DNA from: Silurus meridionalis
Taxonomy: Eukaryota; Chordata; Actinopteri; Siluriformes; Siluridae
Direction: 5' to 3'
Length of the DNA: 64,000 nt
NCBI RefSeq assembly: GCF_014805685.1
Contig: NC_060907.1
Span: 3,018,697-3,082,696, forward strand
The stretch's first letter is position 1, and each line of letters opens with the position of its first letter. Both the position numbers and the translations under genes were made by a program. The notes under the pieces were generated by a model, which was not told the origin of the DNA, made no database searches, and saw nothing but the letters and a program-made list of their open reading frames with translations. Positions 12,045 through 24,204 of the stretch are shown here, piece after piece.

Positions 12045-15000
12045 GGCAATGTATTATATTTCCATTATATTATCCATAATCCTGTATAAGTATAGCACTT
12101 TTAAGTTTCAATTCATGTGTGAGTTCAGTTTGTTGAACACACAGTTCAGTTTGAGATCAGTTGCATCAGCGTTCTAAATAAATGTGCTGCTTATAAACAC
12201 CTGTAACCAAAGTTCCAGTTCCATCCAGAGTGAGACACCTATTATACACATTTCCTAATGACCTTCCTGAGCTCCATGGAGGATTTTTGCATGTGGTGGA
12301 AATTCCATGTTAAAAACATTCAATTTGATAAATGGCTCCAAGCACAAGATAAAACTGGAAAAGAAAAGTAGTAGAGATGTGACACTACTTCATCTCTGTA
12401 TGTGATTTGGAGCAACAAAATTAAAAATTTTTGTTTATGATCAGAATCATATAAATGCGTAAGGAAAATTAAGCTTTAACCTGTTAATGCTGGAAAGAGA
12501 CCATGGTATAAGGTTATAATCCATGGTTAGTTGGAAGCTATTGTTTACCTCCACATTGCTCACTAACATTTTGTAGGACATACACATACCCAGCACTGGA
12601 TTATTACTCGCATATCTGTATTTCTCTCCAGGCTAACTGCGTACGTGGTGAAAATGTTCAGTCTGGCGGATGAATTGGTCACCGTAAACCATAAAGTCAT
12701 TTGTGATGCTGCCGAGTGGCTGGTTACTAAAACAAAGTCTCCTGAAGGGATGTTCACTGAAGTGTCCAGCATTGGCTCCAGCTCTATGGGCGTAAGTTCT
12801 GACCTTTTCTGACCTTTTAAAACCTTTATATCTCACTGGTACATTCAGGACTTTGGTGAAGACGGATGTTCCAGTGTTATATGGTTGTCTTAGTTCTTTA
12901 AAAAAACTAGTAAAAAAAAGTACAATAAATTAAAAAAATGTTTAGAAAAGTAAAATTCCTTAGATTTTTACTTGAATAAAAGCTTCTAGAAGTTCTCGCT
13001 TGTTAAAAAAAAACATGAACAGTAACAACATTGATGCAAGAGAACACTGTGGGAATGATGGATGCACTTCAATGTTCCACTATGCACCACATCAAACCTT
13101 TATAAGGAAACAGTCACTCAATCATCTGATTCTGTTTTTTTACAGGGCAAAAGTTCCGGTCTAACCATGACTGCATTTGTACTGATGGCATTACAGGAAG
13201 CGAGTCGACTTTGTGAAAACAACGTACCTGTAAGTATGAAGGCAACTAATTTATGCATTAACTACACCAGCTATCCACCCATAACACATCACCTGACCAG
13301 GTCACATGACTCAATAATTGCACTTGTCTCATTTTTGTATTGACTCATAGTGGAGCTTTTGCTTTCAAGTTATATTTTGTGTGTTTAAAGCCTCATTCCA
13401 AACAATATAATCTACAGAGCCATTAATATAGAACTAAAGAGTTCTACATCTAAATATCAATCTGATGCTTGATGTACGATCACATGTGTAATCACAAGAT
13501 CCCATGCTTCGCCACTCAGTCTCGTTTAATTTTAATATTTTTCAGAATTACCAACAGCACCTGCGCAGTGCAGCAAACTACATTGCAAGGAACATTGATT
13601 CGACAACGGACACATATGCTGTGGCCATGGCTTCCTATGCTCTGGCAAGAGATGGCCAGCTGGATACCGACCATTTGTTTAGATTTGCTTCATCCGGTAA
13701 GGCGGAGAATTAACACTTCCCAATCCCAACGTGTGTTGTTCTTGTGTATTTTGTTTAAAAAAATATAAACAGATTATACTAGTTAACAAAAACGTATGTT
13801 ATCAGTGGGACAAAACTGCTGATTAACTCCAGGTAAATATTTTAATTCCTGCTACACTTCCCTTAGCTAACGATTTCATTTGTTCTGTATGTCTGGATCA
13901 CACTGACTGGTGTGCTTACAGTCTACAGATATAATTGCAAATGAACATTAAACTAATTATAATATGTTATGGTCACGATTGTACAATAAATCTATCTCAG
14001 CATTGATGCTAGGTCAGTAGCAGAGATTGATAGCTGCCTGTGTGCTTTATTTTTTAAGACCGGAGCAACTGGCCTGTAAAAGAGGGTTATTTTTTCACCC
14101 TGGAAGCAACCGGATATGCTCTCCTGGCCCTGCTGGAGACTCGAGATTATGAGAAGGCCAAACCCATTGCAGATTGGCTGAGGAGGAATCAAGCATTAGG
14201 AAGCGGATATCGCTCCACCCAGGTAATGTTGCTATACATTATTTTACATTTTAATGCATTGCCTTTATTCATCATTCATAGGCAATGCTATCTTTCTTTA
14301 ATGTAAGGTAAAGAAATTCTGTTACAAAATACAACAAGTGAGTGTCTCCGCCCTCAATTTGTAAACTGGCATTTTATGTTTCCACACATTTATTTAGAAC
14401 GCAGTCTGTAGTATCTGTTACTGTGTCTACTGGTGTTTCACAATAAATTGAAATCTAATATGCTGATGGTTTTAGCTTTGCTAATCTCCACCTTTAGGCT
14501 ACCGCCGTGGTGTTTCAAGCTGTAGCTAAGTACATGACTGACAAACCTAAAACCAAAGAGGGGACCATGACCGTCATTGTCAGTTCCACTGCAAGAAGTA
14601 CAGCGTTTAAAGGCTCATTCTCCAAAACTGATAAAAATCTACAACGCTCAGACAAGGTAAGGAGACATGGCAAGGACTTTAAAATGCTCTTTAAGAGGCA
14701 TGCAATATGTGTTGACAGATATCTTCTGTAACCTTGACCTGGACAGTTCATAGGACAGCGTGCATACACACATTAACACTTGTTTATATAGCAATAAATC
14801 TATTGGCATGTTTTTAAGAGGTAGGAGGGAACTAGACAATCCAGATGAGACCTGAGCTGAAGCTCTGGAAGACTGATCTGGGGTCAGGAGGCTACAAGGC
14901 TCTTTATGGTGGATATATTGTGTTAATACTGTGTTGCTTTCAATAGTTCTTGGCAAATGGAGATCTAACAGTAACAGCGTCTGGCCAAGGGGAAGGCTCC

Positions 15001-18000
15001 ATATCGGTGAGTGACCTCAAAAAATGTTTTTTGTGTCATTACTATACTGTGTATCAGAGATGCCAAAACTTGTTCTTGCAGGCAAAGTTGCCACATGGTG
15101 ACCTTTGATTTTGCCCACAATGCCATATACAGTGCCTTGCAAAAGTATTGACCCCCCTTGGCATTTTTCCTATTTTGTTGTCTTACAACCTGGAATTAAA
15201 ATGGATTTTTTGGGGGTTTGTATCATTTGATTTACACATCATGCCTACCACTTTGAAGATGCAAAATATTGTTTATTGTGAAACAAACAAGAAATAAGAC
15301 AAAAAAAACAGAAAACTTGAGCGTGCATAACTATTCACCCCCCCAAAGTCAATACTTTGTAGAGCCACCTTTTGCAGCAATTACAGCTGCAAGTCTCTTG
15401 GGGTATGTATCTATAAGCTTGGCACATCTAGCCACTGGGATTTTTGCCCATTCTTCAAGGCAAAACTGCTCCAGCTCCTTCAAGTTGTATGGGTTCCGCT
15501 GATGTACAGCAATCTTTAAGTCATACCACAGATTCTCAATTGGATTGAAGTCTGGGCTTTGACTAGGCCATTCCAAGACATTTAAATGTTTCCCCTTAAA
15601 CCACTCGAGTGTTGTTTTAGCAGTATGCTTAGGGTCATTGTCCTGCTGGAAGGTGAACCTCCGTCCCAGTCTCAAATCTCTGGAAGATTGAAACAGGTTT
15701 CCCTCAAGAATTTCCCTGTATTTAGCGCCATCCATCATTCCTTCAATTCTGACCAGTTTCCCAGTCCCTGCTGATGAAAAACATCCCCACAGCATGATGC
15801 TGCCACCACCATGCTTCACTGTGGGGATGGTGTTCTCGGGGTGATGAGAGGTGTTGGGTTTGCGCCAGACATAGCGTTTTCCTTGATGGGCAAAAAGCTC
15901 AATTTTAGTCTCATCTGACCAGAGTACCTCCTTCCAAATGTTTGGGGAGTCTCCCACATGCCTTGGTAAACACCAAACGTGTTTGCTTAATTTTTTCTGG
16001 CCACTCTTCCGTAAAGCCCAGCTCTGTGGAGTGTACGGCTTAAAGTGGTCCTATGGACAGATACTCCAATCTCCACTGTGGAGCTTTGCAGCTCCTTCAG
16101 GGTTATCTTTGGTCTCTTTGTTGCCTCTCTAATTAATGCCCTCCTTGCCTGGTCCGTGAGTCTTGGTGGGCGGCCCTCTCTTGCCAGGTTTGTTTTGGTA
16201 CCATATTCTTTCCATTTTTTAATAATGGCTTTAATGGTGCTCCGTGGGATGTTCAAAGTTTTGGATATTTTTTTATAACCCAACTCTGATCTGTACTTCT
16301 CCACAACTTTGTCCCTGACCTGTTTGGCAAACTCCTTGGTCTTCATGGTGCCGCTTGCTTGGTGGTGCCCCTTGCTTAGTGGTGTTGCAGACTCTGGGGC
16401 CTTTCAGAACAGGTGTATTTATATACTGAGATCATGTGACACTTAGATTGCTCACAGGTGGACTTTATTTATGTAATTACGTGACTTCTGAAGGTAATTG
16501 GTTGCACCAGATCTTATTTAGAGGCTTAATAGCAAAGGGGGTGAATACATATGCACGCACCACTTTTCCGTTATTCATTTTTTTGAATTTTTTGAAACAA
16601 GTTATTTTTTTCATTTCACTTCACCAATTTGGACTATTTTTTGTATGTCCATTATATTAAATACAAATAAAAATCCATTTTAATTCCAAGTTGTAAGGCA
16701 ACAAAATACAAAAAACGCCAAGGGGGGTCAATACTTTTGCAAGGCACTGTATAGTATGAGCAGAGGAAATAATAGGGATAATGCCAGTTGGAATAACATT
16801 TGCAAAAATAAGAAGCAGTTGCATGTATTAGGTATTGAATTTTTTTGTACAATGAATTAGATTATTCCTTATTGTACTATACGTTTCACAGAATCAGAAT
16901 TAAAAATATAAATGCATTAGTAAAAAAGATTACAGAGTAGTTATGTCAGGAATCCACCTGTCACACCCCCTTTGGCAACTGTCATGCTGCCACTATCCCT
17001 GCCGCTCCTGGCTTCAATACACACAAGTGGGACTCGTTAACCACTCATGGGGCGGATTTGTACGGCACGTGTGCGGATTCATTAAGGTGCATTCACCCCT
17101 ATTCCCCACAGAAAGAGCCAAAATCGCATTCCACATCTCTCTCCTGTCTGGGGACTCTCTCTCTCTTGCCAGTAAGTTGTGGAGCGCGGCTGGAGGCAAT
17201 TTCAGCTCATGCACCCCCTTTATCGGGCTTCTCACAGGGATGTTTGGACTGACTACGGCGGATCTACACTAAAGCCCGCTCGATTCTGAAAGGGCTCCGC
17301 GCCAGTGCTCCGCCGAGCACTCCGCTCTGTTCCCGATTTCCTCAGAGTGCGCCGCTCCGCTCCAGGGTTTCCACGAGCGCGCAACTCAGCTCTAGGGGTT
17401 TCATGAGCGCGTTGCTCTGCTCCAGAATTTCCACATGCCCCCCTTCGCTTCAGAGTTTCGACGAGCGCTCTGCTCCGCTCCAGTGTTCCGCCGATGGCGC
17501 CGCTCCGCTCCAGTTCTCATTAGAGCACTCTTCTGACGGCGACGTCTCGCCTCCACACTCCTCCGACGGCGACTTTTTACCTCTGAGCTCTTCCAAAGCC
17601 GACGTCTCTTCTCCGAGCTCCCCCGACGGCGATGTCTCGCCTCCGAGCTCCCTTGACGGCGACGTCTCGCCTCCGAGCTCCTCTGACGCTGACGCTTCAC
17701 CACAAAGTCCCCCTCAAGGCAACGTTTTGTCTCCAAGTTTCTCTAAAGGTGACGTCTCGCCCGCAAGTCACGCTGGAGGTGACGTTACGCCTCCGAATGC
17801 CTGTAAAGATGGTGTGGCGGCCCCAAGGTCCACTGAGGGTGAAGACAACATCTCTCCTCCGTGTCCATCTTAAGGCGACGTCACGCAACCGAGCTCCAAT
17901 CAAGGCGACGTCTCACCTCTATGTTCCCCAGAAGGTGACGTCTCGCCCCTGAGGTCCTCTGAAGTGACATCGTGCCTGTAAAACCCCGCAGAGGGCTTTG

Positions 18001-19032
18001 CTCAGTCTCTGGACTCCACCAAGGGTGTCTTTCTGCTCCCGGCACCTGTAGATGGCGTTGCTCGGCCTCCAATCCCCTCTGAGGGTGTCGCTCTGCCTCG
18101 GGACTCTGCAGAAGGCGTAGCTCCTCCTCAGGACTCCACCGTGGGCGTCGCTTGATCTCTGTTTTCTGTCATGGGCATCGCTTCGCTTCCGGTCTCCGCC
18201 CAGGGGGTCATCCAGCCCGTAAGCCTTGTTGAGAGCTCCACCCAGTCTCCGGTCATTGCCACAGACTTTGGTCTCCTCCGTGGAAGTCGCACAGCCTCTG
18301 GACTCCACTGCGGATGTTTCTCAGCCCTTGTTCTCCGCCAGAAGCATCTCTTCGCCTCTGGTCTCCACTGAGGGCGTCGCTCTGCCTCTGGTCTTCTCCG
18401 AGGAGAATTCTGAAGGGAAATTCTAACCGAATCCCCTTTGACCATGGACGGATGGCGAGGCTCTTCTCCAAGTGCCCTGGCCCACCAGGCGTATGTGGGT
18501 TTGGGGGGCATCAGATGCCGCCAACGGGGGGTGGGGGTGTAAATGTCAAGAATCCACCTGCCATGCCCCTTTGGTGGCTGTCATGCTCCTGCTATTTCTG
18601 CCGCTCCCGGCTTCAATTACACACACCTGTGACTCGTTAACCACTCATCCCTGGCACCTACATATACCCCTCGCTCCCACTCACTCACTGTCCATTATTG
18701 CTTGTATGTATATGCATAACCCTATGTGGTCCTTCCTGTTCGGACTCCGCTATCCTGCAACGGCTGTGCTTTTCCCCAAGCACACCTCGGATCGGCTGCG
18801 CTTTTCCCCAAGCGCACCTCAGACTACTTTATCCTCCCTGTTGCTTATTCCAGGACTGTGTGGACGTCACCCCCCCAGGGCATACCACGGCTATTACTCT
18901 CTCTATATATATATCTAAGGACTGCTGTTTATGTGTGTTTGTGTCACTCACTCTATTTAACCCCAGCGAGCTGCACTCCGGCTTCCGCCTCCATTCATTT
19001 GCCGCATGACAAGTTTATTAATTAATCGATTA

Positions 19033-19063
<31 letters not shown>

Positions 19064-21513
19064 TGTCCGTAAATCATAAATGAAAAGAACTCAATCAAGT
19101 TCCTTCATTGGCCATTCTTTGTAAAAAAAAACTGCATCTCTGCTGTATATAGAGCCATTTATTTATGTATGTATTTATGTATTTATGTATTTATTTATTC
19201 ATTTATTTATTTATTTATTTAATATAGCATATTCCAAACACAGTTTGAGATGAAAAGGTAACACAATAGAAAAAGCCTAGTCAGAATATTTCTAGGAGTT
19301 AATAGGTAGATAGTAGATAGGTATCTATAAGTAAATTAAAAAAAGTAAAGTAAGTAAAATAAATTTGAAAGTTTTTTAAAATATGCAGATATAGATACAA
19401 AAATCTTAGAAATTATAGTAAGATTTCAGAAATAATGGTTTCTGTTGAATGGTTTACTATTTTAAAAAAAATCAAACATTTACTGTTAATTCTTGTTACT
19501 ACTCTATTATTATTTATTTATTTATTTATTTATTTTCTTTTATTATATACCAATATATGTACATTTTGCTCTTTTCCAGGTTGCCACTTTGTATTACACC
19601 AAACCTGGTGAAAATTATACAAAGTGTAACAAATTTGATCTGGAGGTTAAAATGACCAGAGACAAAACAGGTAAGTGTAAAAGTAATTTAAATATATAAC
19701 TTTTATTAGTATTATTATAACAGTGCTGTGGTGCTTTAAGACTTGATTACCACAATAGAGTATTTAGAGCAAATTCATGGATCCTGGGAATTGAAATAGA
19801 CCTGTCTGCTGGGAGATATTTCATTCAGAAATATTTTATATCTAGCAGGGCAACAATCTAGACCTGTTAAAAAAAACATGTTTCACCATCAAGCTAATAT
19901 TTCTGCTCATTTCACTGACACAAGGTCATGAATTCTGAGAGTCCATGGACTTGATTACATTTTATTTTAATTGTAGAGTGCAGGTAACAGTGGACATTGT
20001 CACAACAAAAAAATATAGACTCAGGATATGCATTTTAAAAATAACATTTTATTCCTAATGAGTGTGGTGATGGTGGTGAGGGGAAAATTCCCTAAATCTA
20101 TATGATATACTGATATAGATACCAGAGAGTGAAATCATAAATAATTCGTAGCTACATATATCTATCTACTATTTAGTCTACGCATACAGTTGTGTGTCTT
20201 CAACTTTGTGCGAACAGTTTGTGTAAAAAACACATATAGCTAAAATGTAATTTAGGAATGCAATCATTTAATGGCTGCAATCAAATTTAACACAATAGTT
20301 TACAAAGGCATTAGCGAAGCATAAGGAGGCTACAAACAGAAAGTGACCCTTGACCAGGTGGATTTCAGAATTTGGGTGAAGACTGTGGGAGTGCAGTGGG
20401 AGCTGTTACAGAATACCCTTTCATAGGAACACCTCTATTTTTTTTCCTATTGGTTTGTCAGAATGGTTACTGTGGAAATCCTCGGTCAGTGACTGGTTAA
20501 GAATATCCTTCTTGTTTACCCAACACTTTTCCTCTGGTCTGTACCCCTCTCGGTCCACAAGGTATTGGAGTCGACACTGAACCCCCACCCCCTCTTTTTG
20601 TGACCGTAAAATGGATCATAGTATATAAGTTGGGGCACCATCAAGAGGAGGTGGGGATCCAGTCCTGCTTGCTCATCATTTGGGGGCATGTGTGCAGATT
20701 TAAAGATGGAGACGTTGAAGGATGGAGGAATACGGTATTCAGGTGGTAGCTGTAGACGATAAACGACCGGGTTATTTGGACGCGCAATCTTGAGAGGACA
20801 TTTTCGTCTGAAGCATGCTGTTTAATATGCTAGGAGAACTGCTCAGAGGACCATTCCACTCACTCTGAGCCGTAAGGATCTGGAATTTCATTGCATAGTT
20901 TGTGGTCGAGTCTGATCCCTGGTGCAGCTGCGGAAGTTGTCTCAAAACATCCAGTCCTCTTGCTGGATACTAAAATACATCTTGACACATGTGTAGAAGC
21001 CTGTCAAATATGTGTAGGAGCCTCTGATCTGTTCATTGTTGTCTCAGGCTGCCAAATCCAATTCTTAGCCTTTTAGGTTAGCAGTGTTAGCAGCAGTGTG
21101 CATTTCACGGGAGTCTGTGTTGTAGGTATCCGCTTGGCAAGTAAAATAGTCTTTGCACTGTACTGCACTGCACCGTGAGCAGCCATAAGCATAGCCTGCA
21201 GAGCTTGTAGGACGTGTGTATCAGCAGTCTGGTACACCTTTAGTTGCTCTAGGAATGCCATGAGATTGCTGATCTTATTTTTGGAAATGTTTTATTCTAT
21301 TTTCTTTTTCTTTTTTGCAGCTTCCTACCCCGGTGCCCTTGCAAGTTATACACTCACCATAGAGACTAGGTGAGTAAACCAGATTTTCTTGGAACTTTAA
21401 TTTGCTCAAATTCTCAAATTATTTTCCTGTAAACAAACAGTTGAATGAAATTTAAACAAATCTCAAGCAATTAAACTTTGAGCCTATTATTAGAATGAAA
21501 GTGTCCAAAATAT

Positions 21514-21556
<43 letters not shown>

Positions 21557-24129
21557 CATTTTATTTAATGGCGCCTTTCAAAACACCCAAGGTCACCTTA
21601 CAGACAATATACAGGGAGTGCAGAATTATTAGGCAAGTTGTATTTTTGAGGATTAATTTTATTTGAGGATTTAATTTGAACAACAACCATGTTCTCAATG
21701 AACACAAAAAACTCATTAATATCAAAGCTGAATATTTTTGGAAGTAGTTTTTAGTTTTAGCTATTTTAGGGGATATCTGTGTGTGCAGGTGACTATTACT
21801 GTGCATAATTATTAGGCAACAACAAAAACAAATTCATACCCATTTCAATTATTTATTTTACCAGTGAAACCAATATAACATCTCAACATTCACAAATATA
21901 CATTTCTGACATTCAAAACCAAACAAAACAAATCAGTGACCAATATAGCCACCTTTCTTTGCAAGGACACTCAAAAGCCTGCCATCCATGGATTCTGTCA
22001 GTGTTTTGATCTGTTCACCATCAACATTGCGTGCAGCAGCAACCACAGCCTCCCAGACACTGTTCAGAGAGGTGTACTGTTTTCCTCCTTGTAAATCGCA
22101 CATTTGATGATGGACCACAGGTTCTCAATGGGGTTCAGATCAGGTGAACAAGGAGGCCATATCATTAGATTTTCTTCTTTTATACCCTTTCTTGCCAGCC
22201 ACGCTGTGGAGTACTTGGGCGTGTGTGATGGAGCATTGTCCTGCATGAAAATCATGTTTTTCTTGAAGGATGCAGACTTCTTCCTGTACCACTGCTTGAA
22301 GAAGGTGTCTTCCAGAAACTGGCAGTAGGACTGGGAGTTCAGCTTGACTCCATCCTCAACCCGAAAAGGCCCCACAAGCTCATCTTTGATGATACCAGCC
22401 CAAACCAGTACTCCACCTCCACCTTGCTGGCGCCTGAGTCGGACTGGAGCTCTCTGCCCTTTACCAATCCAGCCACGGGCCCATCCATCTGGCCCATCAA
22501 GACTCACTCTCATTTCATCAGTCCATAAAACCTTAGAAAAATCAGTCTTGAGATATTTCTTGGCCCAGTCTTGACGTTTCAGCTTGTGTGTCTTGTTCAG
22601 TGGTGGTCGACTTTCTGCCTTTCTTACCTTGGCCATGTCTCTGAGTATTGCACACCTTGTGCTTTTGGGCACCCAGTGATGTTGCAGCTCTGAAATATGG
22701 CCAAACTGGTGGCAAGTGGCATCTTGGCAGCTGCACGCTTGACTTTTCTCAGTTCACGGGCAGTTATTTTGCGCCTTGGTTTTTCCACACGCTTCTTGCG
22801 ACCCTGTTGACTATTTTGAATGAAACGCTTGATTGTTCGATGATCACGCTTCAGAAGCTTGGCTATTTTAAGACTGCTGCATCCCTCTGCAATATATCTC
22901 ACTATTTTTGACTTTTCTGAGCCTGTCAAGTCCTTCTTTTGACCCATTTTGCCAAAGGAAAGGAAGTTGCCTAATAATTATGCACACCTGATATAGGGTG
23001 TTGATGTCATTAGACCACACCCCTTCTCATTACAGAGATGCACATCACCTAATATGCTTAATTGGTAGTAGGCTTTCCAGCCTATACAGCTTGGAGTAAG
23101 ACAACATGCATAACGAGGATGATGTGGTCAAAATACTCATTTGCCTAATAATTCTGCACTCCCTGTACAGGTCATTGCATAAAACAGAACACACAACAGA
23201 GAAACAGCATTTGCATGTAAAATTTATTTAAATCTCAATAAAACATTTCATAAAAAGGCCTGTATAAAAAGATATGTCTTAAGACGCTTTTTAAAAGTCA
23301 ACAAGCACTCTATTGCGAACATCAAGGGGAAGAGTTTCATAGGCGGGGGGCAGCATAACTAAAAGATCTGGCACCCATGGTAGTCAGTCGAATCCAAGGT
23401 GCCACAAGAGAAATTGAAGATGAAGATCTAAGTGCACGTGAAGGAGTGTAAACATGAAGAAGTTGAGTGAGATATTGTGGTGCAAGATTATGAAGTGCCT
23501 TATAAGTGAGTAGCAAGTAAATTCTACTCTATACTTTACTGGAAGCCAGTGTAATTGCTGAAGAACCGGAGAGATGTGAGCCGTATAAGGTGTTCTAGAG
23601 AGAACACGGGCTGCGGAATTCTGAACCATCTGAACTTTATTCAGCAATTTGAAAGGAATACCTGTGAGAAGTGCATTGCAGTAGTCTATACGTGAAGTGA
23701 CTAGTGCGTGAATAAGAACTGCAGTATTATTATTTGAAAGAAAGGGACAAAGACGGTTAATATTACGCAGATGAAAGTATGTAGTCCGCGTGATATTATT
23801 AATTTGTGCTTCAAAAGATAGTGTACTATCCATGATGACACCCAAGCTTTTAACCTGAGAGGAAGGACAGATTGTGGTATTATCAATGGTGAGAGAGAAA
23901 CAGTTAGGTTTAGACATAACAGATTTAGTGCCAACCAGCAAAGCCTCAGTTTTGTTGCCATTTACCTTCAAGAAGTTCGCTGAAAGCCAATCTTTAATTT
24001 CAGATAGACAGCTTGATAAGGATGGTGGAGGAAAAGAACCGGTGGGTTTGGCAGACAGGTAAAGTTGGGTGTCATCCGCATAGCAGTGAAAATTAACACC
24101 ATATTTCCTTAAAATGTAACCAAGAGGGA

Positions 24130-24204
<75 letters not shown>

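Larger units (their letters stand above)
16943..19011 (+). mobile_element. Decayed Gypsy-like LTR element with internal minisatellite
   Basis: About 115 bp at 16943-17058 recur at 18544-18660 (tgtcaRgaatccacctg, ccgctcc-ggcttcaat, gactcgttaaccactcat). The right copy begins TG after a purine-rich tract (ggggggtgggggtgtaa), runs 468 bp and ends ACA at 19011, as an LTR does. The left copy is cut short. No polymerase is present. No exact target duplication found. Confidence 0.5.

Noticed and set aside
17919..18511. Long minus-strand open frames over the minisatellite
   Set aside because: They are the reverse reading of a repeat whose period is near a multiple of three; no family signal.
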